From Stagonosporopsis chrysanthemi (lineage: Eukaryota > Ascomycota > Dothideomycetes > Pleosporales > Didymellaceae): 64,000 nt of DNA. The stretch spans positions 186,001-250,000 of the forward strand of contig JAFISE010000023.1 of NCBI GenBank assembly GCA_022560025.1. Direction: 5' to 3'. The notes below the pieces were generated by a model. The model saw only the letters and a program-made list of their open reading frames with translations. It searched no databases and was not told the origin of the DNA. The translations under genes were made by a program, and so were the position numbers. Below, one piece after another: positions 11,533-23,642 of the stretch; position 1 is the first letter of the stretch, and every line of letters starts with the position of its first letter.

Positions 11533-14381
11533 TATTATATTCTAAATACTATCTTCTATTCTTTGCTTTTTTTTATATAGATAAGGTTATACACTTCTCT
11601 TAGGTCTAATATAGTAAAGTACTAAGCTCTTTGTAATTAACCTTATAGCTCTGCTATATTAAGTAAAGAGTACTAATTTTTAATTATAATATTATTAAGC
11701 TTTCTAAAGTTAATACAAAGTTATAGCTTGCTATCTTTCTTTAGTATAAATAGAATAGAGTACTTTATATATAATTCTAATTGTCTAATAAATCTCTTTT
11801 TAAAGTTCTTTATAATATACTTATACAGTATATTAAGTTTCTTTTTTAATAACTAATATATTAGCTTAAAAGTTAGTTGCTTCTCTTCTTAGAGCTTAAT
11901 CTTGTAATCCTAAGGCTTATACTTAAGCAGAGCTTTTGCTGTAAGCTCTTCTTTAAATATCTGTGTGTACTGTCTATATATATTAGAAATAGTAAGAGGT
12001 ATACTCTTTTCCTTAACTATTACTTTGTAAGCTAGGAGCTAGTTAATCTCTGTGTAGTTAACTGCTTGTGTTTAGTACGTCTTAGTTAAAAGAATATTAC
12101 TAATCTTTTTCTTATCTCTTAGCTGCTCTAGAGCTTGTAGAGGCTTTAACTATAATATACTGCAGATACAGTCTCTTTATAGTATTAACTTACTATATGT
12201 CTAATCTATTTATAGGTTGTAACATTGTAACTATAGTAATCTTAATATAACAGCATAGGTAGCTATACCTAATACGTCTAGAGTTATAAGCTTATAGTAA
12301 TCTTATATTCTTAGAGATTGTAGTACTACTTTATAGGTTACTACTGCTTTTCCTAGCATTAGTTCTCTGTTAGCAACTTGTAAAGAGTATAGTTTATTCT
12401 TTGTTTACTTTGTTATACCTATATAATTAATAGCAGCTTAAGACACGTAATTTCTTTATACTTCTAAGTCTACTATTACTATTATCTATTAGCTATTTTG
12501 CACAATAAGAATTCTAATAAAGTAATTAGTCCTAATAGAATTTATAGATTAATTCCAAGTGCTTAATATTAGCGTATGTCTAAAAAAAGCTCTTCTTTAC
12601 TGTCTACTTTATATAGATTAAAGAATCTATTCTATATCTTAGCTTCTTTATAAAGCTTACAGTCTTAGTGTAAGTATTGTTGCTAATATAGGTTTAAGCA
12701 GTACTTGTTAACTAGTAACTATTTTAGGCATATATATTGCATTGTCTTTTCTTCTAAGAAGTGTTTCTATTATTATTTATTCTAGAAGTAAGTTTTGTAT
12801 ATATTATTAGTATATTTATGCTATTTCTTAAAACACTTATATTTAGTGCTAGAAAACTATCTACTATAGAGCTTGTCTTTGTAGTATATTATACAGCTAT
12901 TATTACTACACGTAGTCTATATAGTAGTAAAGTGTTATAAGTTCTGTAAGTCTAGTGTGTATATTAGTAGCAGGCTGCTATATTGCACTAAGGCCTTATT
13001 AAAGTTAAGCTTATCTAGGCTACGTGTATGCTTGCTATATTATCTTAGTTTAGTAGTTGTAGCATAATTGTTGTAGTAGTATTTATTAAACTATTCTACT
13101 TGCTATTTGTTTTATGTTTTTAAGAGCTAGTAGATAGATACTAAGGTATTCTTATAGTTCTTATAGACTTAAGAAAATATTATTGTCTAGGTTTAAGTTA
13201 TTGCATTAGTATAGTTAGTTAAGAGTTGCTAGAGTAACTTCTATAACTTAATACAAGCTACTTTAAGCTTATTATCTATAATATTAAGTATATTATTATT
13301 ATAAGTATACTTCTAGTTATATACTGCTTTGTTATATACTATATGTTTATTAGACTTATAGTTAGCAATACTAGTCTAGTATTCTTATCTTTTTAATTGT
13401 TAGTCTAGAACTTAGATTATTTTATTATAGTTTTTTTTAAACGCTAGGTTTTAGTGTATATTCTTTGCTTGCTATACTAGTTAGTATATAACCTTATTAA
13501 GCTTATACAGTACAGGTACTCTGCTTTAGACACTTTATTAGTATTTATTAGGTATAATATATCTGTTATCTGTTCTAGATCCTGTCTCTAGGTCTTCTAT
13601 AAGACATTCTATGTCTTTAGTAAGTATTTTCTATTTACTAGTATTAGTAGAGTCTATCTTGCTAGTAAGCATATTAAGCTGCTGCGTAACTTTGTTTTTG
13701 CTTTAGCAGTCTCTAGCATAGTAGCCTTGTTTGCTATAGCTATAACAAGTTACTAAAGGCTTGTTACTTCCTTTACTACCATATTCTTATAGTTCTAACG
13801 CTTAGGTCTCTTATTAAGATTAGAGAAGTCTATAGCTTTAGAGCTATAATAGTTGCTAGTTTCTATATAGATATATTATAAGGTATTAGATAGATATTGT
13901 CTTCTATATTGCCTATATTAAAAGTTATTATTCTCTCTCTAGGGCTAGCGTTGTTAGATAGTAAATGCGTTTTGTTAGCTGTTATAAATTCTATAACTAA
14001 GTTCCTAGTTAAGTTTATAAAGTTAGTTATTAATATTAATAGCTTCTTAAATAAGTATATTAAGAGTATTAAGCTATACGCTGCTGTATATTAGTTCTTC
14101 TTTAACTCTTAGCTTAAGGCCTTGTTAAAACATAGTAAGTAGAGCAGTGTTATTCTAGTTAGTATTAGCTACAAGTTATTAGAAGTTAGCAGCGTAGTCT
14201 GCAGTAGAGTCTTGCTATTAGATATGCTAAATCTTGCATTAAGCAATACTTAGTTTGTTAATAACTTTAAAGATAGTCTTAATCTTTTTTTTAAAGTTAT
14301 TAACGTTGTATATCTATTTGTTAACTTTGTCTTAGGCTTCTTTTGCAGTGTACTGTTAGATAAATAGCTTAATCTACTTTA

Positions 14382-14821
14382 GAGTAGGCTGGCGAGCTGG
14401 GTACCCCTGTGTACTTAGAGTCTCTAACTTTAGGTAGGTATAACTCTTTGAATATTGAAGATACGGCTTAGTAATGTATTACACGATAGAATACACTACG
14501 CTAGGGCTTTCAAAAGAGCTACTGCTTGCCTAATTTGGATTAGTTTTGGCTTAGATATGTCGCCTGGAATAGCTAGATAGTTTGTACTACCCCTACCCCT
14601 ACCCAACCCCGGGGTCTACAAACTCTCTATAGGTTCTAAGCGATATATCTAAGCCAAAACTAATCTAAATTAGGCAAGCAGTAGCTCTTTTGAAAGCCCT
14701 AGCGTAGTGTATTCTATCGTGTAATACATTACTAAGCCGTATCTTCAATATCCAAAGAGTTATACCTACCTAAAGTTAGAGACTCTAAGTACACAGGGGT
14801 ACCTAGCTCGCTACCCTACTT
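14382..14821. mobile_element. 440-bp palindromic MITE (Tc1/mariner-like, non-autonomous)
   Basis: Two inverted arms of about 205 bp run nearly from end to end around a loop of about 30 bp holding two CCCCTAC-type units and CCCCGGGG. Ends read GAGTAGG and, in reverse complement, AAGTAGG, flanked by TA on both sides (14380-14381, 14822-14823). No coding capacity. Base composition is clearly less AT-biased than the RIP-mutated gypsy around it, and differences between arms are few. The single strand could fold into one long hairpin. Superfamily is inferred only from the TA target and size. Confidence 0.8.
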
Positions 14822-15081
14822 TAGAGCTTAGTTACGCATATAACTAGCTATAAAGGTAACTTGCTAGACTTCTAGTACACTCTGTTCTTAGAAGGTAAAG
14901 AACAAGTCCTACTAGAGTAACTATTTATCTAGCTTGTTACAGTCTCTATAGTAGAGGTTAGGCTTTGCAATAGAGATTATGTTACTTCTAGGAGCTACCT
15001 TGTATACAAGTAGAGCTTTATTAAAGCTACTTAGAATAGCTTAGTTTTCTAAGGTAGTAGACATCTTAAGAGTGTTTAAAA

Positions 15082-15587
15082 TATTAAGGTTGTACTTTAA
15101 GTAAAGCTTATAAGCACTATTTAATTAGTTCTTAAAGATAAATATAGTAATAAGAGGCTAAAAAAGAGATTATAGTAAAGAGTATAGATACTATCTATCT
15201 GTCTTGAAAGTAGAGGTAATAATAAGTAGTATAGAGTAGACTGTCTAGCTTAAAGGTTAGAGTTAAGATCTAATAACTTAGATTGTTACTTAAGTTAAAT
15301 ACAAACTATAAGAGTTTGCATTCCTACTATGCTATATACTATAACTATAAAATACTTGTTAACAAGTAACTAGAGTTAGTCTAATAAGAGATAGCCTTAA
15401 GTACTTGTTAACAAGCAGAATTATACTATGCTTGTTAACAAGTACTAGTCTGTGTGTACTTATTAACAAGTTACATAACCTGTAATTACTTGTAATTCCT
15501 TTATTCTGTACCTTAATCTCTAGTTACTATTAGAGTTCTAGTTAGTTACTTATTATACTGTGCTGTATCCTTTATAGAATTATAACA
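15082..15587 (-). repeat. LTR (5' for the element) of gypsy 1
   Basis: 506 bp, TATTAAGG...TTATAACA; pairs with 6286-6795. Its TG start is mutated to TA. Confidence 0.85.
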
Positions 15588-16407
15588 CCTACTTCTCTTT
15601 CTTAGTATTAAAGTTAAAGGTATTAGTTTTTAGCTTCTTAAGACTTTTTTAATACTCTTTTTAGAAGATAATTTTAAAGGCACTACTAGCACTAAACAGG
15701 CGTTTAGCTACCTAGCTAGTAGTTAACTCTTCCTTCTTCTTAATAGTAGTGTTAACCTTAGAGATAGATATTAAATAGTTATATATATTAATCTTATAAT
15801 TAATAGCATCTTATTTTTTATAGGTAGCACTAAGCTTATCTTTAAGCTATTCTACTATATTTAGTTAGAATAAAGATATAATAACAAGATATAATAACTA
15901 ACTACTCTTGTAAATATTATAGTAGGTCTAGTTAAGATTCTCTTTAGCTTGTTACTAGATCTTAGTCTTCTGTTTAGTAGTGCTAGCTATATAAGTTGCT
16001 ACTGTCTTTAGTTTTTTAAAAAGCTAATATTTTGCTGCGTAGTTAGTATTATAAGCCTTGCTAATAGCTACCTCTTCTTTATTATAAAGTAAAGCTCTAG
16101 TTCTCTGCTAGATTGTACTTACAGAATTGCTAAGCTAGCCTTTAAAAGAGAATATTAAATTAGTAGAGTAGCTTTTCTTAGATCTAACTTAGCTGCGCTA
16201 ATTAAAGACGTAGCAAATCTTAGCCTTTTAAGTTGCAAAGCTCTATTACAACTAGCTTTAGCAATGTAATAAGTAGCTATAATAATTAAGTTAATAAGAC
16301 TATTCTATTCTTCTAGTTTAAAGCAATCTAGAATATACAAACTACTAGCAAAAGTAAACAGCTTAGGCTTGTCCTCTTACTTAATATAAGGCTGTTAGAC
16401 GTCTTCT
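15588..16407. other. Unclassified AT-rich relic between the two gypsy elements
   Basis: 820 bp outside both LTR pairs. The minus strand has a longer open-looking stretch with Lys-rich segments interrupted by stops, possibly an old transposase or other element gene, but I recognise no domain. It may be the other half of the relic at 5691-6285. Confidence 0.3.
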
Positions 16408-16685
16408 TATAATAATACAAGATGTTAGAGAGGTCTAAATTGCATAGGTATCTGCTACGAGGTGTATAGAAGTACTAAGATAAACTATAGGACTAGATCT
16501 CTATTCCTATAGGTCTTGTATAAAAGAATACTTTAAAACTATCTATTTAAACTCTATAGAAGCTTCTCTTCTTATACCTAAGAGCTTAGAAAAGACTATA
16601 CTAAAGAGTAGTTAAAAAACAGATCTAAGTTAGGTAGTTGTTAGGTAGTAAAAGGTAAGCTTAAAGAACTAGGCTTGTTTTTACA
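16408..16685 (-). repeat. LTR (3' for the element) of gypsy 2
   Basis: 278 bp; matches 23365-23642 throughout, differing mostly by transitions. Confidence 0.85.
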
Positions 16686-17449
16686 TTACTTTCTTCTTTA
16701 TAGGCAGATTATCTCTAATTCTGCAAAATTATAGAAGAATTCTTATACTGTAAAGGTTTAAACTTTAGTAGGGCGTAGAATATATTTAACTTCTATCTGT
16801 CTTAAGACTCTAGTCTTCTTTTACTATTATTAACTTCTATTTAGGTTTTTCTATATAAGCTATATTAGCTACTCTATACTTATCTGTTCTAGGCAAGCTC
16901 TCTAGTAATAATAACTAAGCAAATTAGATTATTACTAGGCTTATAGCTGTTATAAGAGCCTGTGCTATAACAAAGTAGCTTTTACTAAAGTTATAGTAAC
17001 TATAGAAATGCGTTTAATTTACTTTCTAATTAGGTTAAATTACTTACAGCATACTTCTTAAGTAAATAATACGTGCTTTGCCTATTTCTATTCTCTAATA
17101 GACACTAATTCTTGCTACAAGTACCTTAAACAACTTTATCTAATTGCTACTAACTATTGCTAGGCTTGTTTTTTAGTTACTATACTAATACCTGTCTTTC
17201 TTAGCACTCTTGTAGCAGCTTATTAAGTTATCTGCCTTTGTTTAATTTAGGCCTTTGCATAAGAGAACGTAGTAGTATATACCTTTAATAAGGTATTATT
17301 ATTAAAGTGTGCTTATTGCACACTTTAGAATAAGAAGTATTATCTAGTTTAATTACTATTACTTTCTTTCTATTAGTTCTTAGGCTAACTTTTAAATAAG
17401 TACTAATTTATATTAGACCTAAGTATAATACTTTTTAAAGCAACCTTGT

Positions 17450-17880
17450 TGTGTAGAAAGAAGCTACAGCAGAGAAAAGTAGAGAGTTAAGAGAGCTAGA
17501 GGCAATAGCTGCATAGGCTGTCTGTAAGACTGCTTAGGATAACCTCTATTAGTTAGCTTATACCTTAGTAAGTATAGTGCAGGTAGCAACTGTGCAGCTT
17601 AAAGAGGTGTTAGCTGCTAACATATTACTCTATTAGTACTATATCTAGCTTATTACTAATTAGGCCTTAATAAAGGTAATAAGAGTGCTTACTATACAGG
17701 TAAAGTCTCTGCGTAATAAAGTAGCAGAGCTAAAGCAAGCAGTAGTATCTCTGTAAGCTCTAGTAGTTAAGGCTCTACAGCAGAGTACTAAGAGCAAGAG
17801 CCTAAAGAAGTTAGTACTTAAAAGGTATTAGCTAATTTAGATACTCTCTTAGTAGACACTAAGAAGAAGATAAGCAATAT
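17450..17880 (+). other. Coiled-coil-like coding relic inside gypsy 2
   Basis: The plus strand, opposite to the host element, reads as an Ala/Leu/Lys/Gln-rich helical segment (EKSRELRELEAIAA, then VQLKEVLAAN and KVAELKQAVVSL) broken only by stops that look like mutated CAG/CAA codons. It may be a captured or nested gene piece, or chance. No family recognised. Confidence 0.3.
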
Positions 17881-20800
17881 TAGTAAGGCTCTAGCTTAAT
17901 TACTATATATCTAGTAGAGTAGATATTTTTCTTTGTTACTTAGTTAAGTTAGTAAAAGTTTAAAGTAGTCTAGGTCTTCTTTATCTTTTTAATTTATAAC
18001 GTGCTTACTTAAACTGTTACTAGCTGTTTTCTTTCTAAGATTTAATCTAATTTAGTAACTACTTTAAAAGACTTAGTAATTATAGATACTTATTATAAAA
18101 CACTCTTAGCTTATAAAGAGTGTTCTTAAAGTTTTCTGCTAGGTACTAGGTAAGGTTAAGGTTATGTCCTAGCTAACTTATACAGTACTTTAAGCATTGT
18201 TAGACTAGCTTACTTGTAAGTATTTCTTGTACTTCTTATTTCTTAACTCTTTAAATTAGAATACCTAAGAGTTTTAAGGCTTCTTATCTAAGCAGAGAGT
18301 CTACTAGGTCTTTACAGAGTATATCTAGAGCAAAGACATTGTAGATTTGTAAGCTAGAAAGAAGTTTTAAATACTATAAATAACTAACTTGTTTAAGAAC
18401 TTTAAACAGACCTTCTTAGAGGTTAGATAGCTTTTAGCTAGGACGCTTAACAGCTAAGTTCTTAGTTAACAAGTATACTTTATTACTTACTACCTAGTTA
18501 ACTAGACTGCAGTGCTTGTTCTTAGTAGCTCTTATTTGCAGCTGCGCCTTTTCTATATTCTCCTTAGCTACCTTCTAAGCTTAGTGTATGCAGATTGCTA
18601 AAGTAAGTATATCTTAGTAGTTTAGGTTATTATAAAGAGTTGTATCTATATTATATCTATTTTACTGCTAGCTCTGTCTAGGTTTACTTCTAAATAATAC
18701 TTAATAGAAAGTTATTCTAATACTAAAATAAAGTAAAGTAAGCTGTATATAGTTAATAAGCAGCAGTAATTTAGACTAGTTATCTTAATAGTACGTTATA
18801 AACAGTTATAGCTGCTAGTTAATATACTTGTTTATAATCTCTATTTAGCTGTTAGTTTTCTTATAGTAGGCAGTAAAAAGCTTAACTTTGATACTAATAA
18901 TCTAACAGAACTTAGACTAGAAACAAAATACAAACTAGAGTCTACAATTAGATACTATTAATTTAAAGGTATAACTAAAACAATAGACTTTTTAGATAAA
19001 TAAAGAAGCTATTTCTTATATAGTTATTATCTTGTAGTACAGGATAGTAATTACTTGTTTTGTTAAGCAGTTAATAATAATAAGTATCTAATTATATCTA
19101 GCTTTGTCTTTTAGAAAATTCTTAAAATCTATATACAGGTACTATATAGGTTGATTAGAGATAGGTAGCAGGTAAAAGTACTTGCAAAGTTAAGTCTGCT
19201 TTAGATACCTATAGTAACAAAAGATATAGTTTTGTACATATTGTTTATAGCTAGCGCTTATACCTTGCTAGTAATACTATTAAGATAGTAGCTAGTAGGT
19301 TTTCTTTGCACTTAGGTAAGTAGTAGATACTTAGTTGTAAGCTTCTTAGATAAGGCAAGTGCACAGTACTAAGTCTAAGACTACGCACAGATAATCTTAG
19401 TATAGAAGTAGACTATTATAGATCTAATAGCTAGAAGCTAGTAATTTATACTCTTTTTTAAAGGCTTAGTAATTATGTCTTAGCACAGCTTTAATTAGCT
19501 CTAATAAGTCTAACTGTATCTTAGGTTGTAACGTACAAATAGCAGAGACTAAGAAATATAAAAAGTAAACTTAGGTAAGGTTAGAGTTAATATAGCTATA
19601 AAGCTAATAGAGTCCTAGTATTACTTAGAAGTAGTTATCTTCTTAAGCTAACTTAAGGTTAGCTAGGTCTTACTCTTTTTAGCTAAAGATGTCTGCTTTC
19701 TTATTATTCTTCTCTAGAGTGTACTTAATTTAGAAGTTAAACAGAGCAAGTACTTCTGCCTACCTAGCTTGTTAGGCATTTAAGACTTTAGTAGTTATAA
19801 AATATTCTAAAGAACAGTAGTTAGAGTAGACACAGATTTAATTTAGTATAGATATTAGCTTAGCTCTCTACTTGTTAAAGGCTTAGAAGATAGTAAAGAG
19901 CTCCTTATTATAGATCTCTTAGTTAAGCTCTAAACTTAATAGGGAACAGCTATAAAATACTGTAAAGTACTAGCAGTTGTCTACGTGTTTCTAAGATATA
20001 ATACTAGCTACTACTCTATCTAATATATTAGTCTTAAGCTTTATTTTAAGGTCTAGGTTAAAGTAGTACAGAGTTAAAATAGCTAATAGGCTCTGTTTAA
20101 GCTTCTTAAAGCTAACCTAGCAGTCTAGAGTCTATTTAAAGGTATTTAACAGACTCTGCAATACAATTAAAAGTTTTGCTACCTAAAAGAACTTAGGTAT
20201 AAATTGTTAATAGAAACTAGTAAAGCTTAGAAATAATTTTACACCTGTTACAGTTGTAAGTAGCTTCTAGTCTGCTAAAACCTATACTTTCTTAGGATCT
20301 ACCTTAATACCTTTGTTTATAAAGATATACCTAAGGTACTAAGTATAAGTTATATAGAATTTACTTTTCTTAATATTAACCTGTAGGCCTGCAGAACAAA
20401 GACGTTCTAGAACCTTTTTAACGTGTGTCTAGTAAGTCTAAGTGTCTTTAGAGTAGATAAAGATATTGTCTAAGTAAGTAATATAGAAGTTATCTAAGTA
20501 GTTAATTAGAATATTATTTATATAGTGTTAGTACGTAGCAAGGCTATTGTATAAACTAAATAGTAAGACCTTGTACTTATATATACTATAACATATCTAG
20601 AATATAATATACTCTTTAGAGGCAGGATCTATACAGATTTAGTTAAAAGCTAATTAAATATTAAACTTTGTAAATATCTTTACCTTAGATAGTTAGGCAA
20701 GCAGCTTGTCTATATATAGTATTAGATAAAAGTCTTTGTAAGTTAAATTATTTAATTTAGAATAGTCTATACAAATATATAGGCTTTTATTTAGTTTTTA

Positions 20801-23364
20801 TATATATAGTACAAGTAATATAAATAAGCTTTAGCTATATTTAATCTAACTATAGCACAGCTGTTCTTGTATAAACTTCTTAGTAGCTTTAAGTTCTTCT
20901 AGGTTCTGTTTGTACAAAAAAGAGTAATAGTTTAGCAAGAGTTCTTCTAAAACAATCCTATAGTTATAAAGGTAGTGTTCTAAAAGGCTTTTAGCTTCTG
21001 CCTTACTAAACATATTAGTATACTAAGAGTATTAAGCTAGTAAGCATTTCTAGATTAGTTAGGCGTTGTTAGAGTTGTCTTAGTTATACTTCTCTTCTAT
21101 AATACAATTTATCTTGTATAGATTAGTTGTAAAGAACTTGTTTTGCAGTTTCTTTATTAAGAAGTAGAAAGTATTAGCTAAGAGCACAGTAATAGTAGTA
21201 ATCTTAGTTAGTGTAGTTATAGGGGTGTTTACTACTTTATTAAGTAGTACTAAGAGTTGCAAACAAAACTTAAGTAACTTTAATATACCTTTTATATATT
21301 AAATAGTTGTACTAGAGCTGCGTTATTACTAATACTCTTTTTATTTCTATAGAGCATCTTGTTACTCTACGTCCTGTTAGGCTTTGCCTTTTTTAAGAAG
21401 TTGTTGCAAAGTTATTAATAAAAGCAGCATAGAGTTGTATAATTAAGAGTATTTAGCAGGCTATATTAACTAAGACTTATTTGTATTAAGTTAAAGCTTA
21501 AAGCGCTTAAGCTATTTAATTCTAATAATGCAATCTTATAATCTAAGATCTATAATAATAAAAAAGCAGTTGTACACCTTCTAGCTGTTAACTATAAGGT
21601 ATAACTATATATACTAGGTTACTAGGGAGGTAATTTAATCCTAGAACTCTTTAACTTAAACTAAGAAGAGTAGTTTTTAGATAGGTTTATAAAGTAAAGT
21701 AGAGATAAAATATGTAATATTAGAGTTTAAAAACAAAAATCTTTAGGCACTAGTATTAACTAAGGAGTAGAGTTAAATACTAAGCCCTTAGTTGCAAAGA
21801 ATAGTAGAAGTAAAGAAATAAGGTCTGCTAAATAAATAAGACAGTAAGAGATTAGATAGATTATATTAGTTTAGGCCTAGGTAGAATAATTCTCTTAGGC
21901 AGGACTATTTTCTATAGAGATTAGATTAGTCTTGTTAAAGTCTTCTTTAGCGTTAATAAAGTCTTCTTATTCTACTTTAATTTTGCACACGCAGAGTACT
22001 ATGCAATCTTTAGTAAAGTGTCCTAGCTTCCTGTAATTATAGCAAGCTCTTAGAGTTACATTCTTTTTAGGTGTAAGTATATTAGAAGGTTAGCAGAGTA
22101 TAGAGGTACTTCAGGCAAAGTAAGTAGATTAGCTAAGAAAAAGGTAATCTTGTTAACCTGTTGTAACAGAGCTCTGTTTTGTATCTAACTAAGGTGTTCT
22201 TGTTAATCTTAGAGGTTGCAAAACTAGAAGTAGTAGCACAGTAGAGTTATTCTTTCTTTCTATATTATAAGCAGTTAGGTGTTCTACTATTTAAGAAAAG
22301 GAATTATACTATTGCTGCTTAAAGCCTAGATTAAGTACTTAAATACTTAAAGAGATCTTAGTCTATATATAGTAAAACTATTCTAATTAAGGTACTTTTT
22401 CTTTAATAGCTGCACTAAGGAAGCAGCTCTTAAAAGCAGAGAAAGCTTTTAATTTCTCTATTTAGAGTTGATTAAAGGCTGCTTAGCTTTCTGCCTGCTT
22501 ATTTCTAGTAACAAAGTATGTCTTAAAGAGCGTAATTATCTCTTCTACAGTATAAAAGCAATCTGTATTATTATTAGAAAAGTACTAAGGTTCTAAGTAT
22601 TCTTTAGCTAATCTAGATATATAACTCTAGACAAAGGCTATATAAGTACGTACACTCTAATAGTAGTCTATATTAATATTAAGTTAGTCTTAAATAAAGG
22701 CACGCTATTACTAAAAAGTAAAGTTACTTCTATTAGTAAGAACCTTAATATTAGAAGTCTTTTTAGAAAGCTTCTTGTATAATATAAGTACTAAGCTAGC
22801 TTTAGATAGCTGCCTTATAGTAGATTAATATAGTACACCTATTAGTAGTATTTCTATTATAAGTAGAGAGTAATCTGCTAGAGCAAGACTAGCACGTAAC
22901 TAAGCAAGTTCTTGCTATAGTTAGGCTATCTCTTCTAAGAGATTGTAGTAGAATAGCTCTAAATTAGATCTATTATTAGTAGAGGATAGTTATACTAATA
23001 TAGGGCCTTAGAAGTGTCTAGCCTCTAATTAGTTCTAAGACTAAGTAGTAGGTCTTGTAGTAGTGCCTAACATTAGAGTTGTATCTAAATTAAGTAGGTT
23101 ATTAATAGTCTCTAAGTATTTATCTTAGTATAATCTAACGCAGCTTTTTTAAAGTTAATCCTAGAGTAGTAAGTTGTAAGAAGTTCTAAACCTATAGGCT
23201 TTAGTTATTAGAAGATTTCTAGAATCCTAACTATAGTGTAAACAATTTAAAGACTTGTTTAGTTTAGGTGTAATACCCTAGCTGTGCTTATATAAATAAC
23301 TAAATAAAACTGTAACAATATTATTATAAAGCTATTACTAGCTAGGATAAGTTTTAAAGTATAA

Positions 23365-23642
23365 TATAACAATACAAGATACTAGAAGAGTCTAAATTAT
23401 ATAGGTCTCTGCTATAAAGTATATAAGAGCACTAGAATAAACTATAGGACTAGATCTCTATTTCTATAGATCTTGTATAAAAAGATACTTTAAAACTATC
23501 TATTTAAACTCTGTAGAGGCTTTTTTTCTTATACTTAGGAGCTTAGAAAAGACTGTACTAAGAAACAGTTAGAAGACAGATCTAACTTAGGTAGTTGTTA
23601 GGTAGTAAAAGGTAGGCTTAAAGAACTAGGCTTGTTCTTACA
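23365..23642 (-). repeat. LTR (5' for the element) of gypsy 2
   Basis: 278 bp partner of 16408-16685. Confidence 0.85.

Larger units (their letters stand above)
6286..15587 (-). mobile_element. Ty3/gypsy retrotransposon 1, RIP-degraded, minus orientation
   Basis: Bounded by two LTRs of about 508 bp (6286-6795 and 15082-15587). On the minus strand, gag comes first: a zinc-knuckle relic at 13706-13747 keeps the CX2CX4HX4C spacing but has its second Cys and the His changed to Tyr. Next is reverse transcriptase, with a degraded YLDD box (reads YLDN) at 9555-9566, then RNase H around 9000-9250 and integrase around 8170-8400 (an ITIDFV-type motif followed by VVDRFIK). This protease-RT-RH-IN order defines Ty3/gypsy. 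Stops interrupt every frame. A Fot1-type transposon (9681-11532) sits in RT and a MITE (14382-14821) near the gag end. A polypurine stretch adjoins the left LTR (the 3' LTR for this strand), confirming orientation. No clear TSD: CTTCC on the left, CCTAC on the right. Confidence 0.8.
16408..23642 (-). mobile_element. Ty3/gypsy retrotransposon 2, RIP-degraded, minus orientation
   Basis: Bounded by 278-bp LTRs (16408-16685 and 23365-23642) with TGTAA...TTACA-type ends. On the minus strand a gag zinc knuckle lies at 22003-22044 (CX2CX4HX4C spacing, second Cys changed to Tyr), and RT has a YLDN version of the YLDD box at 20465-20476 followed by IFIYSKDT. Integrase should lie further left, around 18.5-19.7 kb. 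A purine-rich tract adjoins the left LTR, which is the 3' LTR on this strand. All frames are broken. LTR length and RT wording differ from gypsy 1, so this is a separate family. It abuts the resumed outer copia RT at 23643. No matching TSD was found (CTTCT left, ATATA right). Confidence 0.75.

Noticed and set aside
14590..14620. Interstitial telomere repeat in the MITE loop
   Set aside because: The units are CCCCTAC, not CCCTAA, and only about two are present.
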